Source: Planctomycetaceae bacterium (GTDB lineage: Bacteria > Planctomycetota > Planctomycetia > Pirellulales > Thermoguttaceae). Taken from it: a stretch of 7,296 nucleotides of DNA. Positions 1-5,641 of the stretch are shown here, one piece after another. Under the pieces are notes generated by a model. The model searched no databases. It was given only the letters and a program-made list of their open reading frames with translations, and was not told where the DNA came from. The stretch spans positions 1 to 7,296 of the forward strand of contig SUVI01000176.1 of NCBI GenBank assembly GCA_015062085.1, written 5' to 3'. The translations under genes were made by a program, and so were the position numbers. The stretch's first letter is position 1, and each line of letters opens with the position of its first letter.

Positions 1-1214
1 TCATCCGCAAAAACATCACGATCACCGGCCAAAGCACGAACCGCGACTACACCGTCCTTAAAGGCGGCAAGCAAAACGTCCTCCGCCTCGAAACCGGCTT
101 CGCCGAGATCAAAAACCTCACGATCAAAAATGAGGGAGACATATGGAAAGCGCCAGAGGATGCTGAATCGGAAGGGGAGAGTGAAAGAAACGAACGATTT
201 TCTTTTAATGCACTTCATTCCGCGGTTTTAGTTCGTTCCCCCATGTGTGGATTTGAAAACTGCCTGTTTACCTCCGAAACTGGGCATGGATTTGTTGTTG
301 ACCAGAAAGACTCTTCCCCGATCGTGACCCGCTGCACGGCGAAAAACTGCGGCGCTATGGGATTCCGTATAAGCGACGGCGCCTCCGGAACGTTTACGGA
401 CTGCGAAGCCAGCGGAAACGCGTTGGCTGGAATTGAGGTCCTCGACAGCGGCACGAACCCGACGGTGGAGAAATGCCGATCCACTAATCAACGGGTGGGA
501 ATTTGGGTCAACTCCGGCGCGAGCGGAACGTTTACGGACTGCGAAGCCAGCGGAAACGCGTTGTCTGGAATTGAGGTCTGCGACAGCGGCACGAACCCGA
601 CGGTGGAGAAATGCCGATTTACGAATAATCAACAGGCGGGAATTGGGGTCTGCGACGGCGCCTCCGGAACGTTTACGGACTGCGAAGCCAGCGGAAACGC
701 GTTGTCTGGAATTGATGTCAGCGACAGCGGCACGAACCCGATGGTGGAGAACTGCCGATTTACGGATTCCAAGGAAGGTGGCGGAATTTTTGTCCACGAC
801 GGCGCCTCCGGAACGTTTACGGACTGCGAAGCCAGCGGAAACGCGTTGTCTGGAATTGCGGTCCGCGACAGCGGCACGAACCCGACGGTGGAGAAATGCC
901 GATTCACGAATAATCAACAGGTGGGAATTGGGGTCGGCTTCGGCGCCTCCGGAACGTTTACGGACTGCGAAGCCAGCGGAAACGCGTTGTCTGGAATTGG
1001 GGTCCGCGACAGCGGCACGAACCCGACGGTGGAGAAATGCCGATTCATGGATAATCAACTGGCGGGAATTGCGGTCATACAAGGCGCCTCCGGAACGTTC
1101 CAAGAGAATACGCTCTCCGGGAACGCAAAAGGAAACTGGTACGTTGATGACGACATTTCGCCTATTTGCATCGACAATACGCCGAATTATGATGACGATA
1201 GTATATTTAAGTGA
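1..1214 (+). CDS. Right-handed parallel beta-helix repeat protein (5' partial)
   Basis: The reading frame is open from base 3 to the TGA at 1212-1214 (403 visible codons), so the start and any signal peptide lie before the window. The first visible residues (KNITITGQSTNRDYTVLKGG, then AEIKNLTIKN) are typical of the first turns of a NosD/Beta_helix-type solenoid. An acidic insertion (EDAESEGESERNER) follows, then turns with the pattern GFxV / GIxV. From base 378 the protein is five near-identical 46-48 residue units, each giving two turns: GASGTFTDCEASGNALSGIxV and DSGTNPTVEKCRFTNNQxxGIxV. Every unit carries Cys in TDC and in EKC, probably stacking as cysteine ladders in the core. The tail (GNWYVDDDISPICIDN) looks like a C-terminal cap. 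Such proteins are usually exported and are adhesins, polysaccharide-active enzymes or surface structures. No catalytic motif is evident, so the role is unassigned. The fold call is confident; location and function are inference. Confidence 0.9.
   Translation, partial: IRKNITITGQSTNRDYTVLKGGKQNVLRLETGFAEIKNLTIKNEGDIWKAPEDAESEGESERNERFSFNALHSAVLVRSPMCGFENCLFTSETGHGFVVDQKDSSPIVTRCTAKNCGAMGFRISDGASGTFTDCEASGNALAGIEVLDSGTNPTVEKCRSTNQRVGIWVNSGASGTFTDCEASGNALSGIEVCDSGTNPTVEKCRFTNNQQAGIGVCDGASGTFTDCEASGNALSGIDVSDSGTNPMVENCRFTDSKEGGGIFVHDGASGTFTDCEASGNALSGIAVRDSGTNPTVEKCRFTNNQQVGIGVGFGASGTFTDCEASGNALSGIGVRDSGTNPTVEKCRFMDNQLAGIAVIQGASGTFQENTLSGNAKGNWYVDDDISPICIDNTPNYDDDSIFK
378..1082 (+). repeat. Five tandem in-frame coding repeats (138-144 bp each)
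   Basis: Units start at 378, 516, 657, 801 and 942, giving lengths of 138, 141, 144, 141 and 141 bp, all whole codons. A truncated, diverged sixth unit starts at 1083 and departs from the pattern after GASGTF. The stretch encoding GTFTDCEASGNAL is nearly identical in DNA in all five units, and so is the DSGTNPTVE stretch. Most differences change amino acids and fall at the same places: x and the residue after V in GIxVx (E-L, E-C, D-S, A-R, G-R) and the end of the second turn (WVNS, GVCD, FVHD, GVGF, AVIQ). The pattern indicates recent duplication or gene conversion. Confidence 0.93.
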
Positions 1215-1246
1215 TCCCTCCAATTGAGAGGAGTGGAATGCGAAGT

Positions 1247-1276
1247 GAGACGGGGTGGCTGGAGCCGCCCCGTTTC
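1247..1276 (+). terminator. Hairpin terminator after the beta-helix gene
   Basis: GAGACGGGGTGGC (1247-1259) pairs with GCCGCCCCGTTTC (1264-1276) around a TGGA loop, giving 13 bp including two G-U pairs. It lies 33 bp after the beta-helix stop codon. The wobble pairs form only in the plus-strand RNA (they become A-C mismatches in the minus RNA), so it suits the plus-strand gene. The following T-run is weak (TTTCTC), so termination strength is uncertain. It sits between two convergent genes. Confidence 0.55.
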
Positions 1277-1327
1277 TCGATATGAGCATGAAGGAGATCC
1301 AACGGTGAAGGAGGGTGAATGAAGGCG

Positions 1328-2470
1328 TCACCTGCTCTCTTTGGGCGTCGCATTTTCATAGAGATCTGCGTACCGGACCCGCAGGAATCGCGGACGGTAT
1401 TCGGACGGCGTGCGGGGAAGTTGGCCGAGGCGGTTCAGGTTGTGGGTGAAAATCAATTCTTCTGAAGTGGAAAGTGCGGGATGCGCCTTCGCATTGTATG
1501 CCGACACGCCGTCACGATGTTCCGGGACCCGCCAAAGTTCTCTCGCAGGCCCAAATGGCCCAATGGGACTTTCGCCGATACGGTACTCAACGAAAGGAGA
1601 GATCCCTCCGCGTGTGTACACGAGCAGGAATTTCCCAGCCAGCGGTCCAGCGGGGATCGGTGAGATCGAAAATTCAGGCGAGATCCCCTTCACAAGAAAC
1701 GCGCATTCCGTGAGTTCCGTTCCCCATTCCGTTCCGTTCCAGAACCTCCATTTCTCGAAATCCGCCAGCGACTCCGGCTTCACACGCGCAGCGATCAGGT
1801 CTTTTCTGCTGAACTCGTTTTTCTGATCGGCATACCCAAAGACGTACAGAAAAGCATCGTCGGTCTCCTCCAGGATCGCAGCCCCCAAGACGAACGCACG
1901 CTCCGGCGAATCGGCCAAAAGAGGAACGTTTTTTCGGATTACGGCATTTTGGAAATCCGGCGTGCCGTCCGCAAGAAATCCAAGTGTCACCCAATCCAGA
2001 CGCGCAGGTTTCCAAGTCCGGGATTCCGGGCACATGGCTGTGAAGTGGAGTTTTCCATCATGAAAAAAGGCGTCCTGGAGCCAAATCCGTTCCGAAAGGA
2101 GATTCTGTCCGCGGGAGGGAATGTAAAAATCGGCGTCTCCGGAGATGGAAGAAAATCGCCCGAAAGTGTGATTCACCATGAAAACGTCGTCGAATTCCCG
2201 CCCGGAATTTTTTGTCGTACCGCAGATCGTGTCGCTGAAAAGAAAGTAAACGCACTCCCCCCGCGGCTCGGCAACGGAGTAGATCCCGTCAGCAGCGAGC
2301 CACCCGGAACTCTGTGCGAGCAAGGCGTTCCATTTCTCCGCAGGACGCACCTCCTGTCCCTCGAGAGAGAACGGGCAAAAGAGAAAGATCAAACCGAAAT
2401 GAAACGTAAGCCGTTTGGCTCGAGGCCTGTCGCGAAAAGGTCTAAAAATAAAAAAACGTACCGTCTCCAC
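1328..2470 (-). CDS. Secreted DUF5005/DUF4185-like beta-propeller protein
   Basis: The frame is open to a GTG at 2543-2545 (405 aa). I place the start near the GTG at 2468-2470 (380 aa), because an export signal should lie close to the N-terminus. With that start, the basic segment RPFRDRPRAKR is followed by the hydrophobic FGLIFLFCPF and a likely cleavage near SLEGQ. Counting from the 2545 start, motifs resembling DUF5005/DUF4185 proteins follow: GWLAADGIYSV (81-91), YFLFSDT (100-106), WLQDAFFHDGKLHF (155-168), LLVYTRGG (307-314), and the most telling one, AYNAKAHPALS (349-359), before a final RFLRVRY strand. These families have glycosidase-like propeller folds. A role in handling extracellular sugars is plausible but unproven. 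It is convergent with the beta-helix gene. No good ribosome binding site precedes any candidate start; ATGs at 2513-2515 and 2504-2506 are alternatives. A terminator-like hairpin overlaps the chosen start. Confidence 0.78.
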   Translation of the reverse strand: METVRFFIFRPFRDRPRAKRLTFHFGLIFLFCPFSLEGQEVRPAEKWNALLAQSSGWLAADGIYSVAEPRGECVYFLFSDTICGTTKNSGREFDDVFMVNHTFGRFSSISGDADFYIPSRGQNLLSERIWLQDAFFHDGKLHFTAMCPESRTWKPARLDWVTLGFLADGTPDFQNAVIRKNVPLLADSPERAFVLGAAILEETDDAFLYVFGYADQKNEFSRKDLIAARVKPESLADFEKWRFWNGTEWGTELTECAFLVKGISPEFSISPIPAGPLAGKFLLVYTRGGISPFVEYRIGESPIGPFGPARELWRVPEHRDGVSAYNAKAHPALSTSEELIFTHNLNRLGQLPRTPSEYRPRFLRVRYADLYENATPKESR

Positions 2471-2483
2471 TTGAGACGATACG
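2443..2483 (-). terminator. Strong minus-strand intrinsic terminator over the 5' end of the DUF5005-like gene
   Basis: Read on the minus strand, CGTATCGTCTC (2483-2473) and GAGACGGTACG (2467-2457) form an 11-bp stem with one U-G pair around an AAGTG loop. A run of seven T, one A and five T follows directly. The single wobble pair becomes a C-A mismatch in the plus-strand RNA, which fixes the direction as minus. It could end transcripts of the small gene at 2635-2934, or act as an attenuator in the leader of the DUF5005-like gene. The GTG proposed as that gene's start lies at the loop edge (2468-2470). Confidence 0.75.
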
Positions 2484-2634
2484 CTAAAACCAATGCGCCC
2501 AAACATCTGCGCCATCCCCGTACAGGTTCTATCTAGGAGACTCACGAAGACCGATCTCCATATTTCGGCGAGTCTGCGAAAGTAAATTTCGAATCGAACG
2601 GGGCAAATAAATCGAACACTTCACCATCAACCAA

Positions 2635-2934
2635 TCACGCAGCACTAAAGGAAGCCGCAGCGGGGATCATGTCGACATCCGCAGCCGTAGAGTCACTGAT
2701 CTGGACGGATTCCAAAAGTGTCCAGTCTCCGCGATCGTAAAATTCGACCGTATCGCAACCGGAACGCCAAATGACGAAAGTGTTTTCCGATTTGTAGGAG
2801 AGCCCCAGATAGTATCCATTGCGCACGATCGCCGCCATGGACAGATCTTTGAAGTCAACACTTTTCCCTTCGATCCTTGAAAGTACGCTCACGACGAGAT
2901 TCAAGATCGGGTCGTATGTTGCAGCAGTGCTCAT
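2635..2934 (-). CDS. Small hypothetical protein, 99 aa
   Basis: I do not recognise this family. The ATG at 2932-2934 has a good ribosome binding site, AAGGA at 2943-2947 with an 8-base spacer, which supports real translation. The composition is that of a soluble globular protein, with no signal peptide or membrane segment. A possible N-terminal helix (YDPILNLVVSVLSRIEG, residues 7-23) is followed by what look like beta strands (NGYYLGLSYKSENTFVIWR, 39-57; DTVEFYDRGDWTLLESVQI, 61-79) and a low-complexity Ala/Ser tail (PAAASFSAA). The closely spaced strands could be a small beta-sheet domain, but that is a guess. A short reading frame ends 14 bases upstream, so the two may be co-transcribed. 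Downstream, the nearest terminator on this strand is at 2443-2483. Confidence reflects coding status, not function. Confidence 0.6.
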   Translation of the reverse strand: MSTAATYDPILNLVVSVLSRIEGKSVDFKDLSMAAIVRNGYYLGLSYKSENTFVIWRSGCDTVEFYDRGDWTLLESVQISDSTAADVDMIPAAASFSAA

Positions 2935-2948
2935 TTTTTTAGTCCTTT

Positions 2949-3158
2949 TTACGAAATTTCAAAAGTTTCAAAAGAACCGACCACCTGATTATTTCCTGGA
3001 AAGTGCCAGGACAAATACACCACGCCGAATTTAGCGTCAAAATTTGCCGACCAGCCGGCAAAGCCTCTCCGTCGCCAAATACAGCATTCACTGCCGAGTC
3101 CTCCTCCTTCGGCAATCCTCTCCTTAGTAATCGTATCGGAGTTCCCCCAAAAAAACAT
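2949..3158 (-). CDS. Possible small upstream ORF, reading frame uncertain
   Basis: One frame runs from ATG 3156-3158 to TAA 2949-2951 (69 aa) and ends 14 bases before the next gene, but no ribosome binding site precedes that ATG. Its first half is rich in Cys, Trp and Arg (ECCIWRRRG) and looks non-coding, while its second half (FGVVYLSWHFPGNNQVVGSF) looks protein-like. In the +1 frame the opposite holds: a strong GGAGGAGG-type ribosome binding site 8 bases before a GTG start leads into NAVFGDGEALPAGRQILTL, then a less convincing basic tail that stops just before the ATG at 2934. So either one frame is a real short gene, or this is a gene broken by a frameshift within the region. Function unknown. 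Confidence 0.28.
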   Translation of the reverse strand: MFFWGNSDTITKERIAEGGGLGSECCIWRRRGFAGWSANFDAKFGVVYLSWHFPGNNQVVGSFETFEIS

Positions 3159-3201
3159 CGAAAGATTTACATTTGCCGAAAAAAACAGAAAAAACGTTAA
3201 A

Positions 3202-3231
3202 ATTTTACCACTTTACGAAAAACAAATCCAA
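3202..3231 (-). promoter_or_regulatory. Candidate sigma70-type promoter for the small genes
   Basis: On the minus strand, TTGGAT (3231-3226) and TAAAAT (3207-3202) are separated by 18 bases, pointing towards the small reading frames at 3158 and 2934. Both boxes match the consensus only partly and the region is AT-rich, so chance matches are expected. Confidence 0.3.
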
Positions 3232-3311
3232 TAGAAGGTAAAGAATCAAAAGGAAACAGCGTTTTTTCTTGACTTGCTTCTCTGTTTTATCATTTCGTTT
3301 AAGAAAACAGA

Positions 3312-3356
3312 AAGAGTCTCGAGCATTCAAAGAGCTTGAGACTCTTAAATTTTTTC
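3312..3356. terminator. 13-bp terminator hairpin downstream of infA
   Basis: AAGAGTCTCGAGC (3312-3324) pairs with GCTTGAGACTCTT (3334-3346) around a 9-base loop. In the plus direction a run of seven T follows (3350-3356). In the minus direction, which is the direction of infA, the stem is followed by TCTGTTTTCTT. It probably ends the infA transcript, about 145 bases past its stop codon. However, the one G-T pair and the better T-run favour the plus strand, where no upstream gene is visible. Confidence 0.7.
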
Positions 3357-3440
3357 AAAAATTGCGAAAAAAACCTAAATTTACAGGAAATTTCGGGCTT
3401 CGAAAAATCGCTCAAATTTCAGCAAACAGCCCCCGCCAAG

Positions 3441-3480
3441 CGTTCACAGGCGTTCACAGGCGTTCACAGGCGTTCACAGT
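3441..3480. repeat. Four-copy 10-bp tandem repeat (CGTTCACAGG)
   Basis: CGTTCACAGG occurs at 3441, 3451 and 3461, with a fourth copy at 3471 ending in T instead of G. The array lies between the infA stop codon (3490-3492) and its likely terminator, so it would be transcribed in the 3' untranslated region. The period is close to one DNA helical turn. Confidence 0.95.
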
Positions 3481-3489
3481 CGTAACGGC

Positions 3490-3720
3490 TCAACCGCGGT
3501 CACGGTAAATGATGCGTCCTTTTGTGAAATCGTAGGGACTGACTTCGACGATGACTTTGTCGCCGGGGACGACTCGAATGTAGTTTTTGCGCATTTTTCC
3601 GCCAAGATGGCAGAGTACGATGTGCTCACTGTTTTCGAGCTGCACGCGAAAAGCGCCGCGGACGGCTTCACGGACGATACCGGTCACTTCGATCGCTTCT
3701 TCTTTGTTGGATTCGCTCAT
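3490..3720 (-). CDS. infA: Translation initiation factor IF-1
   Basis: IF-1 binds the A site of the 30S ribosomal subunit and works with IF-2 and IF-3 in start-codon selection; it is an essential cytoplasmic protein. The 76-residue product has the usual length of about 72 residues plus a slightly longer N-terminus ([16 protein letters not shown]). It carries the S1/OB-fold signature in order: [12 protein letters not shown] (8-19), [20 protein letters not shown] (24-43), [20 protein letters not shown] (44-63) and [10 protein letters not shown] (64-73). The basic KMRKNYIR segment and the near-invariant SPYDxTKGRI match the family well. The start at 3718-3720 is supported by GGAGG at 3726-3730 with a 5-base spacer. 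A good promoter lies about 100 bases upstream. It appears to be transcribed alone, divergently from manA; nothing in the sequence is abnormal. Confidence 0.97.
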   Translation of the reverse strand: MSESNKEEAIEVTGIVREAVRGAFRVQLENSEHIVLCHLGGKMRKNYIRVVPGDKVIVEVSPYDFTKGRIIYRDRG

Positions 3721-3822
3721 TTAAGCCTCCAGGGTTAAAGTGTGTCCAGCGCGGCCGCATTTCCGGCAAAGGAGCAACGGAAGTACGAAGCTGAACTGGA
3801 AATTCTCGCTGAAACGGCATTT

Positions 3823-3850
3823 ATTATACTCAAAGTGAGAAAAAAATCAA
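3823..3850 (-). promoter_or_regulatory. infA promoter
   Basis: On the minus strand, TTGATT (3850-3845) and a perfect TATAAT (3828-3823) are separated by 16 bases. This predicts a start near 3815 and a leader of about 95 bases before the infA ATG. It is the best promoter match in the window and it is correctly placed for a housekeeping gene. Confidence 0.7.
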
Positions 3851-3932
3851 GTGGGGGTACCGTCCGGCCAAGAAAGAAGTGAAAATTTTTCCAATATTTT
3901 GCAAAAATGCTCTAGCGTAAAATGGAGGATCC

Positions 3933-3941
3933 TGCTATAGT
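3933..3941 (+). promoter_or_regulatory. Candidate extended -10 promoter for manA
   Basis: TGCTATAGT (3933-3941) matches the extended -10 form TGnTATAAT with one difference. No convincing -35 box lies upstream, which is tolerated by extended -10 promoters. A start near 3948 would give a leader of about 170 bases before manA. Confidence 0.4.
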
Positions 3942-3984
3942 GCATAAGATCAGGAGGCTTTTTCAAAACTGTTTTCAGTGTAAA

Positions 3985-4007
3985 AAAGCGAGAGCTTCGT
4001 TTTTTAA
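3985..4007 (+). other. Weak hairpin with T-run in the manA leader
   Basis: AAAAAGCGAG (3985-3994) can pair with TTCGTTTTTT (3998-4007), ten pairs of which two are G-U, around a three-base loop. The stem is mostly A-U and the T-run is part of the stem. A regulatory terminator is possible, but a chance fold in AT-rich DNA is at least as likely. Confidence 0.25.
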
Positions 4008-4073
4008 AAGTTCCTTCAGGTAAATTTCCCGTTTTTTTGTATTTTATGTACCCCCATTCCCCAATCGTCAGCC

Positions 4074-4088
4074 CTGAGCCAGACTCAG
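4074..4088 (+). other. Small hairpin just before manA
   Basis: CTGAG (4074-4078) pairs with CTCAG (4084-4088) around CCAGA. Between it and the manA ATG is GCGGGAG followed by TTTTTAGTTTTTTT. The stem is short; it might help expose or block the start region, but nothing more can be shown. Confidence 0.3.
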
Positions 4089-4116
4089 CCGGACAGCGGG
4101 AGTTTTTAGTTTTTTT

Positions 4117-5115
4117 ATGCTTTATCCGTTAAGAGTCACGCCAATTTATCGGTCAGCCATATGGGGAGGCCGCAGACTGGCGGCCCTGCCAGGCCGTGAA
4201 CTGCCTTGCTGTGCGCAAATATCCGAGTCCTGGGACGTTTCCGGTCACCCCAAAGGGATGAGTATCGTCGAGAATGGCCCGCTGGCCGGAATTTCTCTTC
4301 ACGAGATCTTCACCCGGTACCGAACCGAGCTTCTTGGCCGTCACGCAGAGCTTCCATTCGAGCGCTTCCCGCTTTTGGTGAAATTTCTGGATGCGAATCG
4401 GCAGCTTTCTGTGCAAGTTCATCCAGATGCAGAATACGTGGCTCGCGAAAAGTGCGGGGACTCGGAAAAAGCGGAAGCCTGGGTCGTGCTGGACGCCGAT
4501 CCTGGAAGCCGCATGTCTCTGGGATTTCAGAGGCCCGTAACGCGTGAAGAGGTGGCAGACGCCGTTCGCAATGAATCCCTTGAGTCGATCCTCGCAGAAC
4601 GCAGCCCCATGCCGGGGGAATGCTACTTCCTTCCGCCGGGGACCGTCCACTCGCTTGGATCCGGCATTTTTCTATACGAGATCCAACAGTGCAGTGACCT
4701 GACGTTCCGTCTCTACGATTGGAATCGTGAAGATGAACACGGAAATCGACGTGAACTCCATGTCGCGCAGGCACTGGAAAATCTGAAACCGGAGTACTGG
4801 TCCCTTGCTCCAGTCCCCCGAAAACCGACCGGACCGGGAAAGGAAATGCTCCTGGATGAGGAGGTCTTGGCTCTCGACCGACTTTCTTTTTCAGAAGAGC
4901 TCCCGAAACACGTGCTCGACTGCTCGGATTCCTGCCGGATCCTGACGGTCATCGCCGGCTCGCTGATGGTGGAAGGACTCGATCGCGAGCTGGTCTGCGG
5001 CGGATCCGTCATTCTGCCTGCGTCGCTTGGGAAAGTTCATCTGGAAAGCCGAAATGCCCTAGTACTTGATGCCCATCTGCCGATCCAGAAAGTCAGGAGA
5101 TCCGAAAATGAGTGA
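4117..5115 (+). CDS. manA: Mannose-6-phosphate isomerase, class I
   Basis: The enzyme interconverts mannose-6-phosphate and fructose-6-phosphate in the cytoplasm, linking mannose use and GDP-mannose supply to glycolysis. The 332-residue product fits the short cupin-type (PMI type I) form. Zinc ligands are all visible: Q100 and H102 in LSVQVHPD, E120 in KAEAWVVL, and H178 in PPGTVHSLGSG. The family arginine is R198 in DLTFRLYDWNR. Other hallmarks are IWGGRRL (15-21), ESWDVSGHP (37-45) and FPLLVKFLDA (84-93). The C-terminal cupin half (about 245-320) is less conserved. The ATG at 4117 fits the family N-terminus (MLYPLRVTPIY), but the only GGGAG is 14 bases upstream, with a T-rich run between, so initiation may not use a normal ribosome binding site. 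It overlaps the next gene by 8 bp, indicating co-transcription. manA is the family's usual name; pmi is a synonym. Confidence 0.95.
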   Translation: MLYPLRVTPIYRSAIWGGRRLAALPGRELPCCAQISESWDVSGHPKGMSIVENGPLAGISLHEIFTRYRTELLGRHAELPFERFPLLVKFLDANRQLSVQVHPDAEYVAREKCGDSEKAEAWVVLDADPGSRMSLGFQRPVTREEVADAVRNESLESILAERSPMPGECYFLPPGTVHSLGSGIFLYEIQQCSDLTFRLYDWNREDEHGNRRELHVAQALENLKPEYWSLAPVPRKPTGPGKEMLLDEEVLALDRLSFSEELPKHVLDCSDSCRILTVIAGSLMVEGLDRELVCGGSVILPASLGKVHLESRNALVLDAHLPIQKVRRSENE

Positions 5116-5392
5116 ACGGTCCGCATTCAAAACACGAAAAAGCCGCTTGTTTTGCGGTCTCCTTCCGAGTATGTGCGGCCTGCTGCTTCTGACGTGTGCC
5201 GGATGTGCGAAAAATGAAGCATTCGGTGTACCGAAACTGCAGCACGATGCACAGGAAGTCCAGATCCAGCGCGCGACCCGTTTCGATCCCTACCCCGACC
5301 CAAACATTGGACCGGAGATCCACGGTGCGCGTCCCTATGGATTCGATGACCCAAGTTCCGAGCGGATCGTTCCGACGAGGATGCCGAACTGA
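5108..5392 (+). CDS. Small putative lipoprotein, 94 aa
   Basis: The start at 5108 sits inside the end of manA (ATGAGTGA holds this start and the manA stop) and has AGGAG at 5095-5099 with an 8-base spacer. The longer version starting at 5066 lacks such support. The N-terminus has basic residues (KTRKSR), a hydrophobic stretch (LFCGLLPSMCGLLLL) and then TCAGC, a near-lipobox with Cys33 as the probable lipidated residue; the -3 position is Cys rather than Leu, so this is good but not perfect. The mature part is short, polar and Pro-rich, with RATRFDPYPDPNIGPEIHGA (55-74), a pattern I associate with small planctomycete envelope proteins, though I cannot name a family. Translational coupling to manA suggests shared expression, not necessarily shared function. 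It probably sits in the periplasm or is membrane-anchored. Confidence 0.75.
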   Translation: MSERSAFKTRKSRLFCGLLPSMCGLLLLTCAGCAKNEAFGVPKLQHDAQEVQIQRATRFDPYPDPNIGPEIHGARPYGFDDPSSERIVPTRMPN

Positions 5393-5465
5393 ATCTTCTG
5401 CGCCCCATCTCCCCCTCCGCCAAAAGAAGGCTCTTCCGGCAAGCGTGTACCGGCCCGGACTGCAA

Positions 5466-5610
5466 TTTTACCACTGAGAGCACAGAAAAGACGCAAATGA
5501 ATTTTTAAAATTCAAAATTTGTTTGAACAGTCTATTTTTTACTGCTTTTTGTGTTAAGATCAGTGTTTTTCTGTGAGTTTTCAGTGGATCCAGTGGATCC
5601 AGTGGTAAAA
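5466..5610. repeat. Imperfect long palindrome, MITE- or REP-like
   Basis: The outer ends are an exact 11-bp inverted repeat, TTTTACCACTG (5466-5476) and CAGTGGTAAAA (5600-5610). Just inside, CACAGAAAA (5481-5489) matches TTTTCTGTG (5567-5575) in inverted form. The AT-rich centre includes a GAATTTT/AAAATTC palindrome at 5499-5513. The right arm has extra copies of a 9-bp unit (CAGTGGATC at 5582 and 5591, then CAGTGG), absent from the left arm. No transposase is present. It resembles non-autonomous intergenic repeats; copy number elsewhere cannot be seen. Confidence 0.65.
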
Positions 5611-5641
5611 CTGATACGCAGTTCCCGAATGGACCAAAAGG

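Larger units (their letters stand above)
3159..3489. other. AT-rich intergenic region between infA and the small genes
   Basis: No gene is supported here. It contains a weak minus-strand promoter candidate, a clear terminator hairpin and a four-copy 10-bp tandem repeat, each listed separately. Base composition is much more AT-rich than the flanking genes, with many A- and T-runs. Confidence 0.6.
3721..4116. other. Divergent intergenic region between infA and manA
   Basis: No protein-coding gene is supported. It holds the infA promoter and roughly 95-base leader, a candidate extended -10 promoter for manA, and a roughly 170-base T-rich manA leader with two small hairpins. Listed sites are separate entries. 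Confidence 0.6.

Noticed and set aside
378..1082. CRISPR array
   Set aside because: The repeats are about 140 bp, coding and in frame, with no short repeat-unique spacer pattern and no cas genes.
433..1227. Plus-strand frame of 264 codons inside the repeat region
   Set aside because: Same repeat effect in a shifted frame; Arg/Ala/Thr-rich with no recognisable domain.
228..1331. Long open frame (367 codons) on the minus strand across the beta-helix gene
   Set aside because: It arises because the plus-strand repeats happen to be stop-free in the opposite frame. Its product is a monotonous Arg/Ala/Ser repeat, whereas the plus frame has a coherent beta-helix pattern and extends beyond the window.
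1319..1465. Short plus-strand frame starting ATGAAGGCG after an AAGGAGGG sequence
   Set aside because: It runs antisense to the conserved C-terminus of the DUF5005-like protein, the ribosome binding site spacing is only about 3 bases, and the product is not recognisable.
1949..2536. Plus-strand frame of 195 codons opposite the DUF5005-like gene
   Set aside because: Basic, low-information product; the opposite strand carries clear family motifs.
3269..3293. TTGACT and TATCAT as a plus-strand promoter
   Set aside because: The spacer is only 13 bases, too short for a normal sigma70 promoter.
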